From Corallium rubrum (Eukaryota; Cnidaria; Anthozoa; Scleralcyonacea; Coralliidae): a stretch of 64,000 bases of DNA. The stretch is from positions 2,330,876 to 2,394,875 of the forward strand of contig OZ036008.1 in assembly GCA_964035015.1 (NCBI GenBank), written 5' to 3'. The translations under genes and the position numbers were made by a program. The notes below the pieces were generated by a model that was not told the DNA's origin, did not search any database, and saw nothing but the letters and a program-made list of their open reading frames with translations. Shown here one piece after another: positions 54,525-64,000 of the stretch (within the stretch, counting starts at the first letter, position 1; each line of letters opens with the position of its first letter).

Positions 54525-54824
54525 CCATAGTCAATCGAGATATGGTCTGGAAACTCGGCAAACTTCAAAGCGCCTATAATGAGCTGGGATTTTATGTTGA
54601 ACCGTACCTTACACCGTGCACATCCTTTGTTTTAGGTTTATTAATATTTAAATAGCACGGTTGAGTGATTGAACTGAAACGTTGCTACTGGACAATTCGT
54701 TCATTATACCAAAATACAATGTGTTCAGTGACCGTGCACCGTGCACAAAAATGCATAAAGGCGAACAAAAAGATAGACCAAAGACTTTAGCTGAGTTTCC
54801 AGACCATATCTCGATTGACTATGG
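54525..54824. mobile_element. MITE family M2, copy 1 (300 bp, 5-bp duplication GCAAA)
   Basis: Ends CCATAGTCAATCGAGATATG and its mirror, about 35 bp perfect through GTCTGGAAACTC. GCAAA flanks both sides (54520-54524 and 54825-54829). The second copy at 55953-56252 is the same length and nearly identical. Confidence 0.9.
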
Positions 54825-54829
54825 GCAAA

Positions 54830-55185
54830 CGGGACACGGAGTAGAATTTCCCCCATATGAATAGTTTTTCTTGGCTGAAAATCTGAAATTGCGTTGGGAA
54901 TGTAAAATTTGAAAATGAAACGAACAGTCCTTTGCATTTTGTCATTATTATCTTATTATAATGAAAGTTTTAGTAGCTGGTGTTTCTATTTTCATCCGCT
55001 CTGCACTCCGCATTTCCACCATGCCGAAAAGACCAATAAACCGCACTATTTGATATAAAAATAATTGTAAGTAATGCCACGACTTGAGGGAAATTCATGA
55101 TTAAATATTGTTCCCGAAAGCCGAGAGAAGTTGTGGAAATCCCGAGATCCAAGAGTAATTATTTAAAATTGATATACGCAAACTG
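54830..55185. other. Unassigned spacer
   Basis: No supported gene. Confidence 0.3.
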
Positions 55186-55691
55186 CAGTCGAAAGAACTT
55201 AACTCAGGAAACGCGTGAAGATGCTATTCCGATTTGCTTTACGCCATTACACACTCAAGCTGGATGAATAGTTAAATCCCATTGTCAAAGAGATCACTGT
55301 TTCACTCATTTAACTAAGATCCCCAAAATAAGCCCAAGTTAGAATCGACCACATCCTCCTAATTCTGATGACAGATGCACATGAATTAATAGACAGATTT
55401 CACTTGAGTTCTATCTAGCCATGCCAATATAATAAACCAACCGTGCGGAATCTGTTAAATTACATCGAATGAACACCTATATTTTCTTTTGGGGCTAAAT
55501 TCCGTCACCCCAACTTTTTTGTTTGTTTTAGGATTTTTTCACATGGTACGTGCTTTATCGATACAACTGACTAAAGCATACAATTTTAAAGTTATAATGG
55601 TAGGTTAATTAGATGTACAACGCGTTTATTATTATATATTTGCTGAGGTTCGTCCCGTAATTGACTCGGGCTTTCACAAGGTTAATAGCTC

Positions 55692-56291
55692 CATAGATAA
55701 TGGAGGGGAATTGGATAGGAAACTTACGAAACCGGAAACGATGTTTGCACAACTTGCTATGGTAATGATATGGTTATAAGCGGGCAATGCACCTAACAGG
55801 TGGTCCCACATGGCTAAAATCAGACACTGCTGAACTTAAGTGATATTACACTTTAGTCTAATTTTAGCAATAGGTGCATTAGCTGCTTTTAAGTGTGTAA
55901 TTACCATAGCAAGTTGTGCAAACAACGTTTCTGGTTCTTTAACCTCGTTTGACCATAGTCAATCGAGATATGGTCTGGAAACTCGGCAAACTTCAAAGCG
56001 CCTATAATGAGCTGGGATTTTATGTTGAACCGTACCTTACACCGTGCACATCCTTTGTTTTAGGTTTATTAATATTTAAATAGCACGGTTGAGTGATTGA
56101 ACTGAAACGTTGCTACTGGACAATTCGTTCATTATACCAAAATACAATGTGTTCAGTGACCGTGCACCGTGCACAAAAATGCATAAAGGCGAACAAAAAG
56201 ATAGACCAAAGACTTTAGCTGAGTTTCCAGACCATATCTCGATTGACTATGGTTTGACGTTTCCTATCCAGTTCCCCTTCCATTATCTATG
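55692..56291. mobile_element. MITE family M1, copy 3, carrying a nested M2
   Basis: Outer ends CATAGATAATGGAGGGGAAT and mirrored CCATTATCTATG. AGCTC occurs just outside the left end and two bases from the right end, so a 5-bp duplication is possible. Without the nested M2 and its duplication the length is about 295 bp, as in copy 1. Confidence 0.85.
55953..56252. mobile_element. MITE family M2, copy 2 (300 bp, 5-bp duplication TTTGA)
   Basis: Inserted into M1. TTTGA flanks both sides (55948-55952 and 56253-56257), and M1 copy 1 shows the corresponding unoccupied site (CCTCGTTTGAAGTTTCC). The two M2 copies are nearly identical, so it moved recently. Confidence 0.92.
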
Positions 56292-56532
56292 ACAGCTCAT
56301 TCGACCATTATTGACATGCCTCAAGCTAATGGCATCCGGTTGACAAAGGACATTATAATTCTTAGCAATGCACCAACAATCCTCCAAAAGTCAAGTTAAG
56401 ACCCTCTATGGCTCTATATCTCCTATTTCAGTATAAATATGAAATAACTTTCAATTATCACATGCATGACAGAGAATAGATAGACAGATAGTGTGTCGAA
56501 ATATAAAATCGATTTCGCGAGTGCTGCTGCGG

Positions 56533-57187
56533 TGTCACAGCGGATTTGGACTCCCCAGTAGATTTGGACCCTCCGGTCCAAATCTACTAGTAAATGTGGA
56601 CCCCTGTTGGCGGATTTGGACCCCCCTTAAACATTTTTTATACCCAAAACAACCCAGAAAGCGATGAATATGTTACATAATAAACCTCACATAGTCGAGC
56701 TTATTGTGTTGCAATAGCGAATAAAAAACATTGTTGGGCGACATTTTCACAGTTCGAAAATTTGGTTCCTTGACATACATCCATTAAATAAAATTCTATT
56801 GCAACTAACATTATCTAAATTCAAAAATCTTAAGACTGTTATTAACTGAGTATACTACAAAAAACTAGAAAGTTACCAAATGGAAAATGTGTATACAACT
56901 ACAAGGATAAATAAACATCGTTAAAAATGGAGAGCGTGGAGATCGGTTTTACTAACTCTGGTTGTGGTTTCTATTTTACGGTTTGTGTTCTTTATCACCA
57001 ATATAAAGTGACAAAAAAACTTCAGACTGTTCGCTATTATGAATTTCGTTTATATTATTGTGTTCACACTACATATATTTAACTTTTGGAGGGGGGTCCA
57101 AATCCGCCAACGGGGGTCCATATTTACTAGTAGTTTTGGACCCCCGGGGTCCGAATTTAGCGGGGTCTAAATTAACTGGGACACCGG
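56533..57187. mobile_element. 0.65-kb inverted-repeat element with GGTCCAAATC motifs
   Basis: Ends CGGTGTCACAGCGGATTTGG and a mirrored AACTGGGACACCG; inward GGCGGATTTGGACCCCCC mirrors GGGGGGTCCAAATCCGCC. GGACCC...ACTAGTA dyads lie at both sides. No transposase; the central 450 bp is AT-rich. Confidence 0.75.
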
Positions 57188-58200
57188 CATTAATTGCCCC
57201 ACAAAAATAGAACAGTATACTATTACTCTAATGCAATTTATATGAATGATAATCGACACATTTGAGATTATCACACAATTGTTTTACTATTGTTTTACCT
57301 TTGCGAACTAAGATAGCAATGTGAAAAGAGATTGGGCACTACGTGTTTGTTTTGGCTTCTGGTTCGAGGTACTCCAGTACTTAATACAAATAATGACATA
57401 TTTCGAGCCGTGCTTCCAATAGAAAACGTTTGTGTTCAGTCGTTTGTCCATATCAGATGAGCTTTAAAAAACTTTGTGCACGGTCAAACGTAGCCCGTTC
57501 AACTTCCAAGTGGGTTCCTTGCAAAACAGTTGGTCATTTTATGAACGCAAACAAAAATAGCGTTTCTGTTTATTAAAGTTTTCATTCCAATTCGAAATGC
57601 TATAAACGAACAACTATTTACCATAATGCTCTGAACATTGGCATTATGATAGATAGATGTCACAGGGAAAAAAGTGTGTCTGGGTCTGTAAAAATTCCAA
57701 ATACTTTTAGAGTTATCGAATTTCTACTATTACAGCACTCACAGGAGGTTGAATGGACTTGCATAAAAGGCCGTAAAACGATAAATATTGAAAATTTTAC
57801 AATTCCCAGAGATTGTCACCACAATATTAATTTACTCGAATATCCGAATTTTTAGATGATTCTGATAAATTCGTGTTCGCTTATAGCTTTTTAAAGTTCT
57901 TACTTTAGCTCAAAACATTTCTTTGAGGAAAAGCCGTGTGAAAGAAACCTCTTGTCACTGAAAGTAAATAATGCGCTTTTTCCTTGTCTAGAAATAAAAA
58001 AACCAACATGATTTCCTTTCCAGAATCTGACAGCCCTCATAAAATGCTTCACTTTCAGCGAATCAAAAAAAAATTTAAAAAATTTGGTTTGAAGGTCTGC
58101 AGTAACCTTAAGACTACGCTATATAGTATATAGCTCACTCTTCTTTGTATTTCGAATTTGTTGGAAGATTATATAGGATGTATAGACAAGAGCCACCCTA
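57188..58200. other. Unassigned spacer
   Basis: A 69-residue frame at 57646-57855 (VEWTCIKGRKTINIENFTIP inside) has no recognised domain. Confidence 0.3.
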
Positions 58201-58726
58201 GCTGGCTTTGTTGATACTTAACTATCGGAAACGCCTGAAGTGTACTTAACAACCACACAAATTGACCTTCCGAAATGCTATTCCGATTTGCTTCACGCCA
58301 TTACACACTCAAGCTGGATGAATAGTTAATCAATCACTGTTTCACTCACTTGACTAAGATCCCTAAAGTAAGCCCAAGTTAGAATCGATAGACATCCTCC
58401 TATATCGGATGAACAGATCCCCATAAATTAATAAACAGATTTCACCTAAGTTTGTTACTAGCCATGGCAATATAATAAACCAACCGTGTGGAATCTGTTA
58501 AGTTGCATCGAATGAACACCATATTTTTTTTGGGGGGGAGGGCTAAGTTCCGTGTCCCCAACCTTTTTGGGGTTTTTTCATGGATACATATGACTGTTTT
58601 ATCGAAGCAAAGGTTTAGATGTACAACACGTTTACTATTTATTTTCTGAGCTTCGTCCTGTTGACTTGGGCTTTCATTAGATTAGCAGTCATTCGATGCA
58701 CTCAAGCTGACAGAGAACTTATCTTA

Positions 58727-59428
58727 GGCCCTGTTTGCATGAAGCTGATTGAGTGTTCAACTACAGTTCAAGTCAAATCTCCCATGTTGTTTCTTCTTGT
58801 TGTGTTTACATGAAGAAGATTGAAAGTTTTCGATCTGATCGAAACGGATGGCTGAAGTCAATCCACGCCGTGGAGTGGATTGACTTGATGAGATTCAAGC
58901 AAGGACGACTTGAATGTCTCCAATCTGATTCACGTAAAAAAGTAGCGTACTGCGTAGGCAGTGTAGAAACAACAATCAAAATATAGTAAGGTTAGATATA
59001 CTGCCGAAACAGAGAACGTAGGAGTCTAACGTTTCGAGCGAAGCCCCTTCGTCAGAGAGAAAGGGCCTTCGCTCGAAACGTTAGACTCCTACGTTCTCTG
59101 TTTCGGCAGTATATCTAACCTTACTATATTTTGATTCACGTAAACGTGGTTTGACTTGAAAATGACTTGATACGCATGAATGAAGTTGGTGCGAGTCATG
59201 CTAAATGGAAGACATTAATTTCCCGTTTCCACGGTAACAGACAAATTCGAGACCGGTCTCAAGTTCGTCCGGTACCGTGTAAACGTAGCCTAAGGGCAGC
59301 ACAGAAAATAGTGTTCCAAAACCGAAAACAATGTTCCAAGCAGATCGGATTTTCCATGTAAATATGTGCCCGGTTTGACGTTTTTCGATCCGACTGGAAT
59401 GTCAATCCGCTTCGTGTAAACAGGGCCA
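58727..59428. mobile_element. 0.7-kb inverted-repeat element, GGCCCTGTTT ends
   Basis: Left GGCCCTGTTTGCATGAAGC and right CTTCGTGTAAACAGGGCC are mirrored, followed by TGATTGA / TCAATCCG-type motifs and GATCGAAAACG. It is absent from copy 1 of the local duplication. A further hairpin (58965-59150) is nested in it. Confidence 0.7.
58965..59150. repeat. Long hairpin with GACGAAGGG..CTTCGCTCGAAACG motif
   Basis: TCAAAATATAGTAAGGTTAG, ATATACTGCCGAAACAGAGA and ACGTAGGAGTCTAACGTTTC are mirrored after a short centre at about 59055, giving arms of about 80 bp. The motif on each arm resembles the one at 40196. The minus strand of the left arm reads CTGACGA...CGAAACGTT. Confidence 0.85.
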
Positions 59429-59590
59429 TACCCATTACACTAAAAATCCTTCAAAAGTCAGGTTAAGATCCCTCTTTCCCAGTCCTAACCTATCTCCTTT
59501 TTAAGTATGCATACGAAATAACTTTCAATTTTCACATGCATGAAATAAATAGAGAATAATACATCGATGTGTTTTAAAGTAACGCGTTAG

Positions 59591-60040
59591 AGCCTGGGCC
59601 CAAAATAGTATCTTGGCAACCGTTCACGCATGCTCAAAAAGAAATATGGAGTTTGTTGGCAGAGCCCACTTTCCCCCGAAGCCTGCGTAGGTCGGAAAGG
59701 GGCTCTGACTCGCAGGGTAGACCTTAGACAGGTGCACAAGGTATATTTACTTGCCAATTGCACGATTATTTGTTCGATATAATATTCATCTTCGCCCGAT
59801 ATGGAAAAAATTTAAGTCTCAAATTTTAATATTAGGCTCAACCTTCGGTCTCGCCCAAAACTGAGTTTTCGACTTAAATATTTTATGTATTGGATTCATG
59901 TAAGCCCGATATGGTAGCTTGTTTTAAAAGAGATGGTTATTAAAACATGAGTGACGTGGGTATCCACATTGGTGATGTGGATATCCTAAATAAACTATCA
60001 TTATTATACCTGAAAATCTGAAAATAGAAAATCTCTTATT
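59591..60040. other. Unassigned spacer
   Basis: No gene recognised; a small dyad (CCGATATGG..., 59797 and 59908). Confidence 0.3.
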
Positions 60041-60390
60041 AATTGTATATATATATATATATATGTAATGTTTACAACACGAGCGGCCGTGTTGTATTGA
60101 ATATACAATCACGAGCCGAAGGCGAGTCATTGTATATTCAATAAAACAAGGACGCGAGTGTTGTAAACAACTTGTGAAATGAATAAATAGTAAAAATCCC
60201 TTTGGGATATTGAGATGCTAATTAGTTACAAGCACTAGTGGTTGTATCAGAAGAGTATACATCCACTTGTGGTTGTAACTAATTAGCATCACTGGTTTTA
60301 GTTTGTATGGGGTTTACAGGGGTATACATGTGATGTAATTTCTGAAATTGGATTGGCTGCAAAACTCATGAATTATTAATGAATTTCACA

Positions 60391-60468
<78 letters not shown>

Positions 60469-60760
60469 TGTATAATAAACGAGCAGGAGTGTTTTATCAG
60501 ATGTAAAGATACGAGGCGAAGCCGAGTGTTTTTATATCTGATAAAACACGAACTGCGAGTTTATTATACGGCTTCAAAAACAAACCACTTGGTAAGTTGA
60601 TTGGCGCAGTTAGTTTGAAAAATAACCTTGTCTTAGCCGAGAAAATCAAAGCTAAAGTTTATGTAAATCAGGAGAAATCTTTATCACATATAAAGATACG
60701 ATACGGTCATGATTTTCTTTGGTGTCTTCCTCATGAATTGTTAATGAGTTTTTGAAATAT

Positions 60761-60810
<50 letters not shown>

Positions 60811-61063
60811 TTTGATGTACCGCGGTGTATATACCGGTTATATCCCGTGCATAAATATTTGGATAAAACTTGTCGACAAAACTCGAAAAATCTTGATCGA
60901 AACTTTACGAAATTGACGAAACCTTGTTCGTAAACCTCCTCAATCGTGATATAAGTCGGTTATATACCTCGAACTTGGGATGTAAGTCATATATTGACCC
61001 TCGGGACCTTCGGCCCCTCCGGTCAATATATGACTTATATCCCGCGTTCTCGGTATATAACCT

Positions 61064-61116
<53 letters not shown>

Positions 61117-61170
61117 ATATGTTTGAAAAGATTATATGATAATCGATACATGTGAAATTATCATGAATAA
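60041..61170. repeat. Cluster of AT-rich palindromes separated by (TA)n tracts
   Basis: (TA)n at 60045-60064, 60397-60466, 60756-60808 and 61067-61113. Between them are palindromes with GAGCGGCCGTGTTGTATTGA...GAAGGCGAGTCA, CACTAGTGG, TGTTTTATCAGATGTAAAGA...GATAAAACACG and ATATATTGACC...GGTCAATATATGAC. The first and third types are also in the foldback arms (27100-27550). Confidence 0.85.
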
Positions 61171-62719
61171 TCACACATGTGAGATTATCAATATTTATTG
61201 ATCATATGAAATCGGAAACGGTATAAACAAACGATCACGCTGTTTGACACTACACGGACACACAAAATCGTTCGATTTTACTTAGAAATTATGAAGTCGA
61301 ATTCGCTTTGGAAGGAACAACCATCAATTTACCTTCGTGGGCAACAGAACAGGTTTCCGACTAGCATTTCTGCAAGAAAACGACGTTGGAGTGAAACTAT
61401 CCAGCTGGTGTCCGTCGTCGAGCGATGAAACATCAAATCACGTTATGTATAAAATCATTCGATTTTGAAGTAATAGTTCAAATACGAGACGGAGGACAAA
61501 GTCCGAGTGCTTTATGAAAAGGCGAGCAAAAGGCGAGCCTTTAATGAACGAGGGCTTTGTAATCCCGGTAAAGTCCGACGTCGAGTATTTGAACTGACTT
61601 CTCAAACTCAAAACTCCCAAGATACCTCTGAAACGTAATATAATTTACCTTATTTCAAAGTCCCAAGACTTTGAAAACGTATATTTTGCATTATCTCGAA
61701 GTACTAGTACTCAAAGCAGTGATTAAACATTAATTTCTTTTGTTTTTGGTTCATGAATTATTAACGATGTGAGAACGTGGGAGTAATGCCACTGCAGATT
61801 AATTAATTTTTGTGGAGTTATGCAATAACCAAGGTTAACAGCTAGGTAACCGCGCCTTGTTCGTTATATTGATGCAGACGTAGGTCGGGGTGGTGATTGG
61901 GAGACTGGTAACGACAAGCAGCCAGACGTACATTCTGTTGCTCGAAAAATTTTCTTTTTTCTTCATCCTTTACACACCACTTGTCTGGGCCCTCCATTCA
62001 ATTGTACAAATTGTAAGTTCTTTTTCCACCAATTTACATTGGTGTGATAGGTGCAAGCTAACCCGAGGTCACCGCCTTGGATCTTAACATGAATCCAAAT
62101 ACCACAGTGCGCTCCCAGGGCAAATGGGTAAATACAAGGTGAACGAAGATGTTAACTTTTATTTGTACCTGTATATCAGAAAATTAATTTTTAATAATAC
62201 ACCCAAATTACAGAAACCAAATATAGCCCTTAATTGTAATGTAGATCTTGTTACAGTTATTTTTTGAGACTAAACAAGCACATGCCAGTATATAAAACTG
62301 TTGTGACACTAAAATGTTTAAATCAATCAGCCTAATTAAACAAAATTACCCTAAATTTCTTTCATGTTAACATCTTTACGAACACAGCTTGTTCAATGCA
62401 TCAGAGAGTACCTAGTGAAGATAAAACATACTTACGTCAGTTAATACAACCACTGAATGACGATCAACGTGTTGTACGTATACATGTAGTGCATGTGGTT
62501 CGTTTGCCAGCTTGGTGTACCAAGGGGCTGTTGATATGAGGCGGGCTGGCCCGGTTACCAGGCTGATTTTAAGTCACGAAAATCGTTCTTTGACTACAAA
62601 AAGGAAATATAATACTACGTGTGCTATACCTACAGAAAAACAAATCCAATTTTTCTTCGTTATGTGATTTTGCATTTCTCAAATAGACGTAATAAGATTT
62701 TCGTGACTTAAAATTAGAC

Positions 62720-63140
62720 AGCTAACTGGGCTAGCCCGCCTCATCTGAAAAATAATTTAAGAATTCATATTGCGCCTTTTACATAAAATGATCAAAAGCG
62801 CATTACAACAATATGATAACAAAATACATACTTATCGTTACAGTTCTAAAACAGATGACTACAGGCCAATTTAAAAAGATAAGTTTTCAGGCAAGATTTA
62901 AAAGTCTCTAAAGATGAAACATTGCGGAGATCAACTGGAAGCTCATTCCAGAGTTTTGGTGCCGCCATAGTAAATGATCGATCACCAAAGGTACGTAACA
63001 TTTTTCCTTTGGGAAATGATAAAACAGTGCTATAGCACCAGAGCGCAACGAATACCGCGCGTGTTGCCTAACATTGATTAAATCACTGATATAAGGTGGT
63101 GCCATACCATGTAAAGCCTTAAAAGTTAAAACACAGCCCC
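62720..63140 (-). pseudogene. LINE C-terminal fragment (minus)
   Basis: On the minus strand: LTFKALHGMAPPYISDLINV, RYSLRS, then FGDRSFTMAAPKLWNELPVD and LRNVSSLETFKSCLKTYLF, followed by a 3' part with GCGCTTTTGATCATTTTATG. This is the classical LINE C-terminal block (APPYISDL...RYSLRS...FG-RSF...LWN-LP-DLR), with a frame change around 63000. Confidence 0.8.
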
Positions 63141-63169
63141 TTACAGGCGTTTGGTAGACGTACGTGAAT

Positions 63170-63290
63170 TTCAAATACTCCGGAAGTATATTTCTGAGTC
63201 CCAGACTGGGGTCAAACCTGTAATCGCTGTTTGGAGCCCAGAAATATTTTATGGGTATTTGAGCTCAACGAAGGTCTACTAAAAGTCTAT
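63170..63290 (-). repeat. tRNA-derived SINE-like sequence (copy 3, inner part inverted)
   Basis: Same flanks as 40330-40425 but the B-box segment is in the minus sense (AGACTGGGGTCAAACCTG on the plus strand). Confidence 0.6.
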
Positions 63291-63631
63291 TATTACCTTA
63301 TTTTGAATACTTCAATATAACAGCAAATAAAGGTTCAAATGGAAATATATTTTGGCACTCAAGTATTCACGTTACATAGAATCCATGCCAGTACTATCAT
63401 GCAATATTTGGGTTTATAAGCACTTCGATTTCTTTGGATTTTTTTTTCGAATTTATTTCTCCGTTTTTGTCCCTTATTTCATCTTTCTTTGACCTTTTTT
63501 GTGCTAATCTAAAAAAATATTTGTGCCTAATGGTCCAGTGGTCCGCTATTTTCCCACCTCCGCTCTGGCAGTATATGTCATCTCTGGAAATGCAATATCA
63601 TGTTATTTTCTAACAGTTTAAAAATACTTAC

Positions 63632-64000
63632 ACCACGGGAATACCCTGTTGTATGTAGTGCATCCGCTCAAACCTGGAACATATCGAACAGCTTTTGGCG
63701 GACGAGGATAATACCATGGGCTTAGAGCCAGTCCTGTCTGTCTATGCATCAAGCAGTCTGTATTGTGGTCAATATACCATTTACTGGCGGTGGCACCGTA
63801 ACAGTTGTCTGTGAGGACCACTTGCAGGTTTGTGTTTGAAATGGGGTTCATGCATTTCCCGGTTGCAACATCCTGAAGGCCCTCAGTGGTTAAGTAGTAA
63901 AAAGGAGTCGCGGGACGGTTATACTGCAAGAGATCCAACTTGCCGGAAATTCCATAACGGGATAAGTTGCCATAAAGATTCTCGCTTGATTTAATAAAAC
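63632..64000 (-). CDS. Lectin-like secreted protein, ricin-B-like module exon (copy B, partial)
   Basis: Nearly identical to the exon at 41342-41737, with changes such as NEG to TEG, KCIN to KCMN, LQLVL to LQVVL and YGAAAS to YGATAS. The same donor (GT at 63630-63631) is kept and the frame is intact, so it is likely functional. By comparison with copy A the exon would end 27 bases beyond the window. It belongs to the next gene of the tandem array; the rest of that gene lies to the right. Confidence 0.65.

Larger units (their letters stand above)
55190..56490. repeat. Local duplication, copy 1 (of 58275-59590)
   Basis: Shared blocks in the same order: TGCTATTCCGATTTGCTT, TTACACACTCAAGCTGGATG, AATAATAAACCAACCGTGCG-type, ACATCGAATGAACACC, CTTCGTCC..TTGACT..GGCTTTCA, and ACTTTCAATTATCACATGCA. 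This copy is interrupted by MITE M1 (55692-56291), the other by the element at 58727-59428. Confidence 0.85.
58205..59590. repeat. Local duplication, copy 2 (of 55190-56490)
   Basis: Direct copy about 3.1 kb to the right of copy 1; its left 70 bp (GATACTTAACTATCGGAAAC...) also matches 53660-53735 in inverse. The duplication allows the insertion sites of both nested elements to be compared with the empty state. Confidence 0.85.
61203..64000. repeat. Segmental duplication, copy B (of 38580-41765)
   Basis: Direct copy, running off the window. It differs from copy A by small indels, a LINE fragment (about 62720-63140) and lack of the 0.55-kb MITE. Confidence 0.92.

Overview
This is a eukaryotic, AT-rich, repeat-dense nuclear window. 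It shows GT-AG introns, polyadenylation-type signals, microsatellites and many classes of eukaryotic transposon, and no bacterial operons. The gene families point to a marine invertebrate, most likely a cnidarian: a SAP-SWIM protein of the YqaJ-associated family, a THAP-bearing P-like transposon, Penelope-like GIY-YIG retroelements and a fucosyltransferase-like remnant. That assignment is inference; nothing here fixes the species.

Layout. 1-952: minus-strand SAP and SWIM zinc-finger exons running off the left edge. 961-3460: a P-like DNA transposon with an 8-bp target duplication and a THAP domain split by an internal inversion. 3583-3970: first exon of a membrane-anchored gamma-glutamyltranspeptidase (minus). 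4043-5127: pentanucleotide satellite. 5.6-11 kb: inverted-repeat elements, LINE debris and microsatellites. 11.2-15.0 kb: a non-LTR retrotransposon (minus) sandwiched between two GAGT microsatellite tracts. 15.4-16.1 kb: an inverted-repeat element with a TAA duplication. 17.8-20.2 kb: a 28-bp minisatellite holding a palindromic array of eight tRNA-like genes in 251-bp units (five minus, three plus). 21.4-21.8 kb: a 397-bp element with a 9-bp target duplication. 25.7-32.2 kb: a 6.5-kb foldback element with about 2-kb inverted arms, outer 32-bp tandem repeats and a 9-bp duplication; each arm carries a decayed copy of the tRNA-like unit and a LINE C-terminus. 33.2-34.9 kb: two Penelope-like 3' ends head to head. 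35.3-38.3 kb: LINE debris, three inverted-repeat elements and a disrupted glycosyltransferase.

38.6-64 kb is a tandemly duplicated locus of a secreted lectin-like protein. On the minus strand I can build a TATA box (53540-53547), a two-exon signal peptide, two exons with three to four Cys-rich GW...CC repeats, and a ricin-B-like module exon (41342-41737). All junctions agree in phase. About 3 kb around the last exon is duplicated directly 22.3-22.6 kb away (61203 to the window end), so the array period is about 22.4 kb. The introns hold most of the inverted-repeat elements seen in this half.

Nothing here works as an operon. The themes are one plausible host gene cluster (the secreted lectin), two partial host-type genes at the left end (gamma-glutamyltranspeptidase and SAP-SWIM) and a landscape of nested mobile elements whose target duplications, empty sites and inversions can be read directly.
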